Assembly: GCF_046195335.1 (NCBI RefSeq)
Contig: NZ_CP176093.1
Length of the DNA: 64,000 bases
Origin: Methanospirillum lacunae
Lineage (GTDB): Archaea; Halobacteriota; Methanomicrobia; Methanomicrobiales; Methanospirillaceae
Reading direction: 5' to 3' (one strand)
The notes below the pieces were generated by a model that was given only the letters and a program-made list of their open reading frames with translations, was not told the origin of the DNA and made no database searches. The position numbers and the translations under genes were made by a program. Below, in pieces: positions 27,214 through 36,576 of the stretch. Within the stretch, counting starts at the first letter, position 1. The number at the start of each line of letters is the position of its first letter.

Positions 27214-28134
27214 ATGAAACCTTTCATCCCAGGTCAGATCCTCCCGACAACAGTAGTCGGAAGTTATCCTGCCGAGCCACGGCGGACCTTAAGGAGCCTG
27301 CTGGATCCATTCCACGAAGCAGCCTGCCAGGCTGTTGATGCACAGATATCAGCAGGAATTACAATAATTTCTGACGGACAGGTGAGAGGAGACATGATTG
27401 GAACGTTTGCATCCGAGCTCCCCGGGATCAGGGGAAAGGATGTGATCGGAAAGGTGATGCCATCCGGACATCCGATAACAGTCAAAGATACCAGGTACGC
27501 CAGAACCCGGCATCCATACGTTAAAGGGATCGTAACCGGTCCTTCCACCCTTTCTTACGGGCTCCATCTTGACACGCCGAATTACCGGACCCGTGATGAA
27601 CTGGTACCGGATATCGCTGAAGCCCTTGCTGTAGAAGCGCGCTCCCTCGGGGAGGTCGGGATCACAATGCTCCAGATAGATGAGCCAATCTTCTCAACCG
27701 GGGTAGCAGACCTGGACATTGGAAGAAATGCAATTGAGAGAATCACCACGCAGGTTTCAGTCCCGGTCTGTCTCCATGTGTGTGGTCCGCTCTCCCGGAT
27801 CATCGATGAGTATGTCAGGATGCCGGTTCAGGTGCTTGACTTTGAAGGGAGCGTTGACCCTGATAACCTCTCATCTCTTTCATCCCGTGATCTTTGCGCA
27901 AAGTATATCGGGTTTGGCTGCGTGGATTCATCATCGGCAAAACTGGAAGACGTAGAAACCGTCATTAAGAGGATAAGGACAGGAGTCGAGTTGCTTGGAG
28001 CAGAACGGCTCATTATAGACCCAGACTGCGGACTCAGGATGTTGCCGCAGGATGTGGCATATGCCAAACTTTCGCGGCTCTGTGAAGCAGCAGCACTAGT
28101 ACGATCTGAAACAGGCGTTGATAACCACCAGTGA
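27214..28134 (+). CDS. metE: Folate-independent methionine synthase (core MetE)
   Basis: A 306-residue protein equal to the C-terminal catalytic half of MetE. Such archaeal core enzymes make methionine by methylating homocysteine, with methylcobalamin or a corrinoid protein as methyl donor rather than folate. It begins with the typical TTVVGSYPAEPRRT, contains MLQIDEPIFSTG, and shows the zinc ligand pattern HVCG (His and Cys around residue 187) with a late Cys in IDPDCGLRMLP. Spacing of nine bases after aspS suggests one transcript. The physiological methyl donor cannot be read from sequence. Confidence 0.9.
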   Translation: MKPFIPGQILPTTVVGSYPAEPRRTLRSLLDPFHEAACQAVDAQISAGITIISDGQVRGDMIGTFASELPGIRGKDVIGKVMPSGHPITVKDTRYARTRHPYVKGIVTGPSTLSYGLHLDTPNYRTRDELVPDIAEALAVEARSLGEVGITMLQIDEPIFSTGVADLDIGRNAIERITTQVSVPVCLHVCGPLSRIIDEYVRMPVQVLDFEGSVDPDNLSSLSSRDLCAKYIGFGCVDSSSAKLEDVETVIKRIRTGVELLGAERLIIDPDCGLRMLPQDVAYAKLSRLCEAAALVRSETGVDNHQ

Positions 28135-28226
28135 GAAGAAGAATTATCACTCGTCACTACCCTTGTTTGAAAAGACTGATGTTATCCCATGAGTAACGTC
28201 TGAGTACAGGAGATATCGGTGGAGTT

Positions 28227-28772
28227 ATGCATATCCCAGGTCTGAACGGTCAGCAAGTTCTAGCAGCAGCAGTACTAATATCAGCAGTATTCTTTCTCGG
28301 GGTGAAACTCCTGAATCCTACTCCTCTCGTTATCTGGAGTACAGGAACCGACTTTGTTATTCAGACTGAACATATCGGTGATATATACACAATAACCGAT
28401 GTTGCTATCATCATCTGTGCATCCCTGGTGGTCTGCGCGAGTGCATTAACTCTGCTCTTTTACGATCAGATTCATATTGTCACTTCTTCACAGCCAGTCC
28501 AGACAAAAGCACCAGAACCAGAAGTTCCATTACCATCTCCTCTTGAGGAACGACGGCGTAAATGGGAGGCAGTACTTCCCACATTGAAAGAGGACCAGCA
28601 GCTCATCTACCAGAGTATTCTGGATGCCGATGGGCTCATTCCCCAAAGCGATATCGTAGAGAAGACCGGACTATCCAAATCAAATGTTAGTAGAACGCTC
28701 GATATCCTCGAAAGTATGGGTCTGATCGAGAGACGAAGAAGAGGAATGGGGAATATCATTCTCCTGAAGTAA
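28227..28772 (+). CDS. Membrane-bound winged-helix transcriptional regulator
   Basis: A 181-residue predicted one-component regulator. Two transmembrane helices are visible (VLAAAVLISAVFFLGVKLL and DVAIIICASLVVCASALTLL), with a ~30-residue loop between them that would face outside. A Pro-rich linker leads to a C-terminal MarR/IclR-type winged helix (residues ~120-181: YQSILDADGLIPQSDIVEKT, SKSNVSRTLDILESMGLIER, RRRGMGNIILL). This layout is common in Methanomicrobia. It sits two bases before a small membrane-protein gene, implying a functional pair. Signal and target genes are unknown; autoregulation is a reasonable guess but no operator was identified. Confidence 0.85.
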   Translation: MHIPGLNGQQVLAAAVLISAVFFLGVKLLNPTPLVIWSTGTDFVIQTEHIGDIYTITDVAIIICASLVVCASALTLLFYDQIHIVTSSQPVQTKAPEPEVPLPSPLEERRRKWEAVLPTLKEDQQLIYQSILDADGLIPQSDIVEKTGLSKSNVSRTLDILESMGLIERRRRGMGNIILLK

Positions 28773-28774
28773 CC

Positions 28775-29071
28775 ATGAGAATTGAACCCGGAAGGGTGGC
28801 AATTGTAACTGCCCTGGTAATATGCGGTCTCTTGATGGCCGGTATTGGGAATTATATCATGGATTCCCATCAGCCAATTCGCCAGGAGAGCCAGCTTCTG
28901 GAGAACTTTCTTATCATGCAGTCAATGGCAGGAAAGAACACGACTCCTTCAAACCTGACATATGTAATGGGGAGCACAGGCCTCGTTGTCAGTTTCAATG
29001 ATCTCCTGACAGATAGTGGTGTCAGGGTTCACCGGACACCAAAAACTACGAAATTAACTAATACCAGTTGA
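28775..29071 (+). CDS. Small single-pass membrane protein of unknown function
   Basis: Not recognised. A 98-residue protein with an N-terminal hydrophobic helix (VAIVTALVICGLLMAGIGNYI) and a hydrophilic extracytoplasmic part with several N-x-T sites (NTT, NLT, NTS). Its ATG lies two bases after the stop of the membrane wHTH regulator, so the two are almost surely co-expressed and may act together as sensor and regulator. It ends one base from the convergent acyl-CoA ligase gene. Confidence 0.7.
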   Translation: MRIEPGRVAIVTALVICGLLMAGIGNYIMDSHQPIRQESQLLENFLIMQSMAGKNTTPSNLTYVMGSTGLVVSFNDLLTDSGVRVHRTPKTTKLTNTS

Positions 29072-29072
29072 A

Positions 29073-30602
29073 TCAGGTTAGACAGTACTGTTCACGAAGC
29101 TGCCTGCGGAGCAGCTTCCAGCCCCCAACCCGGGGAAGACTCTCAACAATAACTGTCTTTCGAGGAATTTTGTACCCCGCGAGATGTTCCCTGGCGAAAG
29201 CCACCAGACTCTCATGGGTGACTGTGTGTCCGTTCTTTGGAACAACCGCTGCTGCCGGGATTTCCCCTTTTTCTTCATCAGGGCAGCCAAAAATTGCAAT
29301 ATCTGCGATATCAGGATGAAGAATCAGAGAATTTTCAACCTCGGTAGGATAGATCTTCCAGCCTGACATGATGATCATATCCTTTTTACGGTCAGTTATA
29401 ACCAGCATCCCGTTCTTGTCAATATATCCTATATCCCCGGTGAGGAACCAGCCGTCAGAAAGAAAAACTGCTGCAGTCTCCTCCGGCTTCTGCCAGTATC
29501 CAAGTGCTACAGCCGGACCACGAATTGCAATCTCACCTGCTTTTGTATCAGGAAGAGTGACCGCAGGATCATCCTCATTTACCACCCGAATTTCAGTATA
29601 TCCCACAGGGGTTCCCACACTGTTATATTCATCAGCTTCAGGATAATGTTCAGGTCTGATAACCGTACCTGAACCAACAACTATTGTTTCAGATAAACCG
29701 TAAGCATTGATGATGGGGATGTTAAACCTCTGGTGAAATGCCCTCCAGGTTGGTGAGTGCATTGGTCCTCCACCGCTGATTATCCTCCTCACAGTAGCAA
29801 TTTTTTTATCTGTTTCCCGGGAAGTCTCCATGATACTGTGGATAACAGGGGGCATGGCAGAAAGAACTGTAACCTTATACTCCTCCACAAGATTCAGATA
29901 TCTCTCTAACTGGAACCGTTCAAGGATAACCCATGTCCCACCCTGTTTCAAAGCAGAGATTCCCCAGCTGATCCCAACATGACCCATCGGGTAAATACCC
30001 AGGTAAATATCACTTGAAGTAAGTTCGAGTGCATCACGTTCCGCCTCCAGTGCTGCCATCCATCCTCCTTGGGTAAGCATGGCACCTTTCGGCCTCCCGG
30101 TAGTCCCGGATGTGTACTGAATCTGAGACAGATCATCAGGATGACATGGATGAGGATACTGAAGAGGAGAAGAATGCAGAATATTATCGAGGGAATTCTC
30201 ACCACTAATTCCGGCTATAATTATTTCAGGGATCTTAAGGACTCGGGCTAATTTTTCAACCATCTCCCTTCCACTACTGTCGGTGATTACTGCCCGGGCA
30301 CCAGAATCTTCTATGACGTACCGGAGTTCCTCCTCACGATACACAATATTTGCAGGAACTGCTATTGCCCCAATCCTCCAGAGAGCAAAGTATGAGATCA
30401 AGTAATCAGTAGAACTATCCAGAAAAAGAACAACACGATCACCATGTGATAATCCGATTCCTTTCATTCCCCCCGCTGCTCTGAGAACTGCATCATGCAA
30501 TTCTCTCCAGGAGTAGGTGATATTTCGTGACGGATGAATAAGTGCTATTTTATCAGGATGTTCCCGGACACGGATATCCAGAAAAGAAGTGATATTGAAC
30601 AT
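29073..30602 (-). CDS. AMP-dependent acyl-CoA synthetase/ligase
   Basis: A 509-residue ANL-superfamily enzyme that activates a carboxylic acid to acyl-AMP and then acyl-CoA. Motifs are IQYTSGTTGRPKGAMLTQ (ATP phosphate loop), INAYGLSETIV, GWFLTGDIGYIDKNGMLVITDRKKDMIIMSG (hinge and A8 motif) and the C-terminal lysine in GGWKLLRRQLRE. The usual PxTPTGKxLR end is altered to PRVGGWKLLRR, but the lysine is kept. The acid substrate is not predictable; length and lack of acetate-specific residues suggest medium-chain, aromatic or branched acids rather than acetate. It is convergent with the small membrane protein gene and divergent from the DUF2079 gene. Confidence 0.9.
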   Translation of the reverse strand: MFNITSFLDIRVREHPDKIALIHPSRNITYSWRELHDAVLRAAGGMKGIGLSHGDRVVLFLDSSTDYLISYFALWRIGAIAVPANIVYREEELRYVIEDSGARAVITDSSGREMVEKLARVLKIPEIIIAGISGENSLDNILHSSPLQYPHPCHPDDLSQIQYTSGTTGRPKGAMLTQGGWMAALEAERDALELTSSDIYLGIYPMGHVGISWGISALKQGGTWVILERFQLERYLNLVEEYKVTVLSAMPPVIHSIMETSRETDKKIATVRRIISGGGPMHSPTWRAFHQRFNIPIINAYGLSETIVVGSGTVIRPEHYPEADEYNSVGTPVGYTEIRVVNEDDPAVTLPDTKAGEIAIRGPAVALGYWQKPEETAAVFLSDGWFLTGDIGYIDKNGMLVITDRKKDMIIMSGWKIYPTEVENSLILHPDIADIAIFGCPDEEKGEIPAAAVVPKNGHTVTHESLVAFAREHLAGYKIPRKTVIVESLPRVGGWKLLRRQLREQYCLT

Positions 30603-30747
30603 ATCAGACCATACATAGTTGTACCTTGATGATTAAAGGAGTCATCCATTGTAGTTTGGATAATATTTTCATACTCCGATCTTGAGAATATATATTCTGA
30701 AACATGGTACATGTATACTTCAGTCGAATTACAGGATGAATAGATAA
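30603..30747. promoter_or_regulatory. Divergent promoter region with 14-bp palindrome
   Basis: The 145-base AT-rich gap between acyl-CoA ligase (minus) and the DUF2079 gene (plus). It contains AGAATATATATTCT at 30685-30698, a perfect 14-bp palindrome that includes a TATATA core, and could serve as TATA element or operator for either gene. Confidence 0.35.
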
Positions 30748-32175
30748 ATGGAATCAGGAAATCTTCCTTTTTTTTCGGGGAAAAATGCAATAACGCCTCT
30801 CATTATTGTTGGGATTCTCGTTGCAATATATGTGATTGGAATGGGCATTCTTGTGACCTTAATTCATTCCCTGTATCTCACAACTCACGATCTTGCCATT
30901 TTTGAACAATCATTCTGGACAACGATCCATCAGGGTGAATTTTTTTCTAATACTGTAGATACGATATATCACTGTTCATTCGGAGCACATAATTCACCCA
31001 TCCTTTTTCTCCTGCTCCCTCTTTATCTGATCTTTCAAAGCCCACTCTTCTTGCTTCTTATCAGTACCGTCCTGCTGGGTCTGGCTGCAATTCCACTGTA
31101 TTACATTTCAAGAAGATATCTGAGTGAACGATTTTCGTACCTTATTGTTTTTATATACCTGTTATCCCCGGCAATACACGGAATAAACCTGTATAATTTC
31201 TCAACAATCTGTTTTGTTCCCCTTCTTGTTTTTCTCTGCTGGTATGGACTCATAAGTGACAGATGGAAGATGTACCTGATTGCGGGACTTCTTCTCATTA
31301 TTGTTAGAGAAGATGTGGCCCTTATGGCGGCCATGATAGGCCTGTATGGAATCTTTTTTTCAGAAAATAGATCCGGCACATTCAGGACATGTCATATTAT
31401 TTTGATTATCTGTGCCATTTGCTTTGCTGCACTCTCAATGGCGGTGATTATCCCTTACTTCGCTCCTGCATCGACACTCTCATCGCAATATACCCATAAC
31501 CTTATTGAGAATCTCCCTCTTTATGGTAAACAACGGATAGTATTATTTGCTGAAACCTTTGCTCCATCCCTATTCATTCCATTTGCGGCTCCAGAAGTGT
31601 TGCTGGTTGGATTATTCCAGTTTCTCGAAGTATTCCTCTCTCCCACATACTCTTTCCTTGATTTACAATATCACTACCCGGGGATGTTCCAGCCGATCAT
31701 TATCCTCGCAACTCTGTATGGATTATTTCGGATAAACAAGCGACTTCATCTTGATCAAAAGGAGAACTGGCCCCGGTATATTGGTTATGCCTTATTAGTT
31801 GGGTCAATCATCAGTTTCGTGGTGGTCAGTCCGTTCGTTGCATATGCGACGATTATTCCCGATTACCTTGATCAGGCACATTCAGAAAAGTTTCAGTTAC
31901 TTGATACAATTACCTCACATCTTCCTGGCGATGCTGCCATTGTAACCCAGGATAATGTGATACCCCATCTTGCACAGAGAAAGGAAGCATATCAGTATGG
32001 ATATCATCCAGATGCAGATTATGTTATTATTGAAACTAAAACAGGATACGCGAATTATTTCGAAGCTGATATTAGAAAATACCAGAACTGGACTCCCCTT
32101 ATTAAGAAAAATGAGGTTATTGTTCTATCCAATCCACAAAAACCTGAACTTCGAAACTTTCTTCTGGAGCTATAA
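30748..32175 (+). CDS. DUF2079 polytopic membrane protein, copy 1
   Basis: A 475-residue membrane protein with about ten hydrophobic helices, of the DUF2079 family. The diagnostic N-terminal motif is HDLAIFEQSFWTTIHQGEFF, after the first helix, and CSFGAHNSPILFLLLPLYL follows. The family is, as far as I recall, grouped with GT-C glycosyltransferases that use lipid-linked sugars on the outer membrane face; the conserved acidic D in the first loop fits that. A soluble C-terminal segment ends it. Its paralogue is at 45097. It starts a run of three same-strand genes of this type, so a role in surface glycan or lipid modification is inferred. Substrate unknown. Confidence 0.82.
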   Translation: MESGNLPFFSGKNAITPLIIVGILVAIYVIGMGILVTLIHSLYLTTHDLAIFEQSFWTTIHQGEFFSNTVDTIYHCSFGAHNSPILFLLLPLYLIFQSPLFLLLISTVLLGLAAIPLYYISRRYLSERFSYLIVFIYLLSPAIHGINLYNFSTICFVPLLVFLCWYGLISDRWKMYLIAGLLLIIVREDVALMAAMIGLYGIFFSENRSGTFRTCHIILIICAICFAALSMAVIIPYFAPASTLSSQYTHNLIENLPLYGKQRIVLFAETFAPSLFIPFAAPEVLLVGLFQFLEVFLSPTYSFLDLQYHYPGMFQPIIILATLYGLFRINKRLHLDQKENWPRYIGYALLVGSIISFVVVSPFVAYATIIPDYLDQAHSEKFQLLDTITSHLPGDAAIVTQDNVIPHLAQRKEAYQYGYHPDADYVIIETKTGYANYFEADIRKYQNWTPLIKKNEVIVLSNPQKPELRNFLLEL

Positions 32176-32239
32176 TGGAGTCTACGAGGAAATATCTTCT
32201 GTTTTTTAAAAACCATACCATTGAGGAGTAAAGAAAACC

Positions 32240-34372
32240 ATGAACCTGCCATTATCAATTCAATTATTCATGCTTGTTAAGTGGCTGATCCTGCTTCTGC
32301 TTTTGCAGATTTCAGTATTACCAATCATTCGCAGATTTTTTCCAGAACATTCAATTCCCCTTTCATTCCCTGTATCATTGCTTCTTGCCACACTGATATC
32401 GTGGTATCTTGCGTTACTACAGATTCCTGTTTCGCTTATGTTGATCCCATTTATTGTGCTTATTGGGTACTCTGCCTGGAAACGAACCATCTGTCTACAG
32501 GATCTCATATCGGGGAGAATATGGTACGTTATATTTTTTGGAACCTTTATCCTGACGCTACTGGCAAAACTCTGGTATGATCCATCCATTGATATCTCGT
32601 ATGAGAAGTTCATGGATTCGATGATTCTCTCATCGATGATGAATTCTCCTCAGATCCCACCGGTTGATGGGTGGTATGCAGGTGGCACCCTTACCTGGTA
32701 TTATTATCTCGGTGCCTGGATGTTTGCGATACCGGGAGTTATACTGGGTATTCCTGCATCTGTAATCTACAATCTGGCAATACCAACTGTTTTCGCGATG
32801 TCAGCGGTGATGATTTATTCCTGTTCATCCCTGCTGATGAACAGGTATAGATTTCTTCCCCTCGCTCTTCTAGCAATCTCATACCCCGGGTTTTTCACAC
32901 TTATCCCAATCGCTCTTGCAGATAATACTCCTTTCAGGTTTATTCTTGACGGAAGCGTCAGGATGATTACAGGATCTGTCACAGAAAATCCTCTGGCTGC
33001 CTTACTTATAGGAAGTCCCCGTCCGTATGCGGTAGCCATGATGATCCAGTGTCTGATCATTTTTTTACTGATTTATGGGTACCATTCATGGAAAAATATG
33101 GGAGAACGGTCCAGAGTCGCTATAGGCCTTCTCCTGGCCTTATGCCTGGGCACTCTTATCCCTCTTCACAGTTGGGACGTAATTATATATCTCCCTCTTT
33201 CGGTTTTTGTAGGCTTTCTTATCTCGTATCAACAATATTTGCATGATTCAGAATCTTTCAACACACGGCTAAAGACCTGGATATTTCACCTGGTTTCATC
33301 ACTAAAGGATTTAACAATAGGAAAGGATGATTCTGCCTCTGCATTCTGTTTCATCAGCCTTCTCGCCCCTATTGCCTCATTACTTGTTTACCTTCCCTTT
33401 TTATTTCAATTAAATAACCAAAGAATGCAAGGGATCTCTTTTCTTCCGACTCCTTCAGATCCTATTCAATTACTCCTCGTTCATGGATTTTTTATCCTGA
33501 TTCTTCTCGTTTATTTAAGACATGATATCGTCAGAAGGCCACTTCTTCTTGTGATCCCTCTTATCGTTGCTCTGGCGGGTTTTATTGGAGCAGCGATTGT
33601 GATGATTCCGGCAATTTTCCTTATATCACGAAGGTTTGAAAAGATAGAAGAAATTTTGGCTTTAGCAGGAATTGCCTGTATAGTATTTTGTGATTTTTTT
33701 GCGATGGTGCAGAATGGATCTCCGGATCGATTGAACACCACCTATAAGTTTTACTTTGCATCCTGGATTTTATTAGGTATTTCAACGTTTACGCTGTTAG
33801 GCCAGATGCTAGAAACATGCCCAATAATTCGCACCGATATTCAACACAGAGTAGTATCAATTCTTCTCATCATAGGAATTCTATTATTCCCAGCAATACT
33901 GCTTTCTAGCGGACCTTTATGGACTCCAACTCTCGATGGAACAGCGTTTGTAAGTAAATACATCGGGCAGGAAGAAGCCAACGCCCTTGATTATCTCGAA
34001 TCGCTTCCTCAAGGTGAGATTCTTATTGAAGGAGTTGTCCCTTCTGCGTACGATCAGGATGATGCGGCAAAATATTTCTCGCGTGTTTCAGCATTCACTG
34101 GAATATCATCAGTTATGGGCAGTTACTCAAGGGAAAAAGTGTACCGGGGAGCCGAGATTACAAATTCACGTGGGGAAGATTCGGTTTTAGTGTATCTTCA
34201 GCCAGAACGTGCAAAGGAATTAATGAAAAGACATAATGCTACACTTCTTTATGTCGGGATTCCGGAGATAACCCTGTACAATCTGAAAAATCCTGGAATA
34301 TATGCATCATACGGGTTTACCCCAGTATTCCATGAAAACCAGACGACCATATGGAGAATCCCATCAGCATGA
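32240..34372 (+). CDS. DUF2298 (YYY-type) polytopic membrane protein, copy 1
   Basis: A 710-residue membrane protein with a dozen or more hydrophobic helices. Family marks are DPSIDISYEKFMD, PPVDGWYAGGTLTWYYYLG (the triple Tyr that names the family), RLNTTYKFYFASW and the extracytoplasmic C-terminal YFSRVSAFTGISSVMGSYSRE. These proteins are thought to be GT-C-like membrane glycosyltransferases, but no activity is established to my knowledge. A GAGGAG lies 11 bases before the ATG. Its closest relative is the next gene, so the pair arose by tandem duplication. Notably AT-rich compared with the flanking genes. Confidence 0.82.
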   Translation: MNLPLSIQLFMLVKWLILLLLLQISVLPIIRRFFPEHSIPLSFPVSLLLATLISWYLALLQIPVSLMLIPFIVLIGYSAWKRTICLQDLISGRIWYVIFFGTFILTLLAKLWYDPSIDISYEKFMDSMILSSMMNSPQIPPVDGWYAGGTLTWYYYLGAWMFAIPGVILGIPASVIYNLAIPTVFAMSAVMIYSCSSLLMNRYRFLPLALLAISYPGFFTLIPIALADNTPFRFILDGSVRMITGSVTENPLAALLIGSPRPYAVAMMIQCLIIFLLIYGYHSWKNMGERSRVAIGLLLALCLGTLIPLHSWDVIIYLPLSVFVGFLISYQQYLHDSESFNTRLKTWIFHLVSSLKDLTIGKDDSASAFCFISLLAPIASLLVYLPFLFQLNNQRMQGISFLPTPSDPIQLLLVHGFFILILLVYLRHDIVRRPLLLVIPLIVALAGFIGAAIVMIPAIFLISRRFEKIEEILALAGIACIVFCDFFAMVQNGSPDRLNTTYKFYFASWILLGISTFTLLGQMLETCPIIRTDIQHRVVSILLIIGILLFPAILLSSGPLWTPTLDGTAFVSKYIGQEEANALDYLESLPQGEILIEGVVPSAYDQDDAAKYFSRVSAFTGISSVMGSYSREKVYRGAEITNSRGEDSVLVYLQPERAKELMKRHNATLLYVGIPEITLYNLKNPGIYASYGFTPVFHENQTTIWRIPSA

Positions 34373-34456
34373 AGAATATAATTCTGGACTATTCATCTGA
34401 AGAAAGTATACTGGATACTCTTAACGGCATAAATATTTAAAAAGAGTCACCTGATT

Positions 34457-36571
34457 ATGGGTTATCCAATTGAACTTCAAATCCTGGCCATTATTCTATG
34501 GCTGTTATTATTATTTTTCTTACAATCATCTCTTATTCCATATCTGGGATGGATAGGGGATGGTTTTCGAATTCCCATCTCATTTGCCTCTTCCATATTG
34601 CTTTTTTCACTTTTTACCTGGTATCTTGCACTTATCGGTATTCCAATACAACTGGCATTAATTCCATTTCTTCTGCTATTTTTTGGGGGAATTTATTCGA
34701 AAAAAATCTCCCTACAGGCTTTATCAATCAACCGCAAATGGTACTTTTTCTTTTTAATCCTCTTTTTTTCTCTTCTAACCCTCAAGGTTCTTTATAATCC
34801 AGATATTGATATCTCATTTGAGAAGTACACCGACCACATGTACCTTGCATCAATGATGCATAATCCACACATCCCCCCTCTTGATGCATGGTATGTTGGT
34901 GGAACGCTTACCGGGTATTATTATCTCTCACAGTGGCCTTATGCATGCCTTGGTATTATCACCGGGATACCATCATCAGTTGTATACAACTTAATTATTC
35001 CCACGGTTTTTGCAATTACTTCACTCCTTATCTATGCAACATCCTCCCTCTTTCTAACCAGGTATCGTTTTCTCCCATTAAGCACCCTTTTCATTTCCTA
35101 CCCTCTGACGTACATCTTCATCATTCCGATGAGCATGGCACAATTTCCTTTAATCTTACTCTTAAATCAGACACTACGGATCATTCCGGGAGCAGTGACC
35201 GAAAACCCACTTACAGCACTGTTCATCGGAAGTCCACGTGCATATGCCCTTGGAATGATAAATCAGGGGTTAATTATCTTCTTACTCTGCTATCTTTTCC
35301 TTCACTATCGGAGCATGGAAAAAAAGGAAAAAATAGGATATATGGGACTTTCCATTCTGTGTCTGGGAAGTATGATAACGATGCACTCATGGGATGCTCT
35401 CATATATATTCCCCTTTTTGTGCTGTTTGGAGTAACACTTTGTTTTATCAGATATTCTGAGGAGGTTTCAAGTAAAACTAGGATTTTTCAATTTAACATT
35501 CATACAATACCCAAGGATTGTGTAGATCAGGCCTGTAAATTATGTATACTGGTCCCTCTGGGTTCCATCCTTCTGTACCTCCCATTCCTGCTCATGATGG
35601 AGAATAACGGAGCGAAAGGAATCATATGGAATCCAGTCCCTACAGAACCTTTTTTGTTTATGCTGGTTTTTGGTTTTTTTATATTTGTATTATATGTAGC
35701 AGTATTTCCCGAGCTTAAAAAGCACCCGTTGTTATTAATTCCAGGTATTATTCCGGCATTATTTGGTTTTTATTCGGTTACAATTGCATTAATCCCGCTC
35801 ATTGGATTTTTTAGAAGGAAAATGCACACACCGATAGATATACTCGCAACAGCAGGGCTGATTATCCTCATATTTTGCGATCTCTTTTCGATAGCTGATA
35901 GCACAGGTGTTGATCGGATGAATACCACCTACAAATTTTATTTTGTCTCCTGGTTTCTCCTGACCATCTCCACATCAATAATGATAGCAACAAGAATTCA
36001 GACGTGGAATCCAGATACCAACGCAGGAATATGCAAGAAAATTATTACATGCGGGTTAATATTCCTGATTATTTTCACACCGGCTTTTATATTAGGAGTT
36101 TCAAACCCGGGTGAACATCCCATAACACTGGATGGTGCATCGTGGATTGAGAGAAATATGCCAGAAGAGATGCATGCAATTCAGTTTCTCAAGACAATGC
36201 CCCCAGGGGAGATTATTGCCGAAGGAGTGACTACACGTGTGGGGGATCAGGACAGTATTGAGAAATACTTCTCAAGAGTCTCAACATTTAGCGGAATACC
36301 AACAATACTGGGAAGTTACCCTAGGGAACTTGTCTTCCGGAATCAATCGCTCCTTGACTCCCGTGTGGCCGATGTGGCCAAAATATACTCCACAAACCCC
36401 ACTGAGGCCGCAGAAGTAATGAAAAAATACGGGGCTACCCTATTGATTACAGGATACCCAGAATATGGTATATATCACATCACCAATCCCAATATTTACT
36501 ATGGGGTGGGATTCACTCCGATATGGCATGATGGAAATACAGTAATCTGGCGGCCACCAAAGACAACCTGA
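34457..36571 (+). CDS. DUF2298 (YYY-type) polytopic membrane protein, copy 2
   Basis: A 704-residue paralogue of the preceding gene with the same layout: many membrane helices, NPDIDISFEKYTDHM, PPLDAWYVGGTLTGYYYLS, RMNTTYKFYFVSW, and a C-terminal soluble part with YFSRVSTFSGIPTILGSYPRE. Sequence identity between the two is moderate, so the duplication is old. An 84-base gap with an AT-rich aaatatttaaaaa stretch separates them, leaving room for a separate promoter. Converges on cdc48 with five bases between the stops. Function inferred as membrane glycosyltransferase-like; substrate unknown. Confidence 0.82.
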   Translation: MGYPIELQILAIILWLLLLFFLQSSLIPYLGWIGDGFRIPISFASSILLFSLFTWYLALIGIPIQLALIPFLLLFFGGIYSKKISLQALSINRKWYFFFLILFFSLLTLKVLYNPDIDISFEKYTDHMYLASMMHNPHIPPLDAWYVGGTLTGYYYLSQWPYACLGIITGIPSSVVYNLIIPTVFAITSLLIYATSSLFLTRYRFLPLSTLFISYPLTYIFIIPMSMAQFPLILLLNQTLRIIPGAVTENPLTALFIGSPRAYALGMINQGLIIFLLCYLFLHYRSMEKKEKIGYMGLSILCLGSMITMHSWDALIYIPLFVLFGVTLCFIRYSEEVSSKTRIFQFNIHTIPKDCVDQACKLCILVPLGSILLYLPFLLMMENNGAKGIIWNPVPTEPFLFMLVFGFFIFVLYVAVFPELKKHPLLLIPGIIPALFGFYSVTIALIPLIGFFRRKMHTPIDILATAGLIILIFCDLFSIADSTGVDRMNTTYKFYFVSWFLLTISTSIMIATRIQTWNPDTNAGICKKIITCGLIFLIIFTPAFILGVSNPGEHPITLDGASWIERNMPEEMHAIQFLKTMPPGEIIAEGVTTRVGDQDSIEKYFSRVSTFSGIPTILGSYPRELVFRNQSLLDSRVADVAKIYSTNPTEAAEVMKKYGATLLITGYPEYGIYHITNPNIYYGVGFTPIWHDGNTVIWRPPKTT

Positions 36572-36576
36572 AAAAA

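Noticed and set aside
29073..29150. Loss of the catalytic lysine in the acyl-CoA ligase because the PTGK motif is missing
   Set aside because: The motif is altered to GGWKLLRR, but the lysine and the following LRR are present at the expected distance from the C-terminus.
32240..36571. Mobile element origin of the DUF2298 gene pair
   Set aside because: The two genes are similar, but there are no terminal repeats, transposase or integrase; old tandem duplication is enough.
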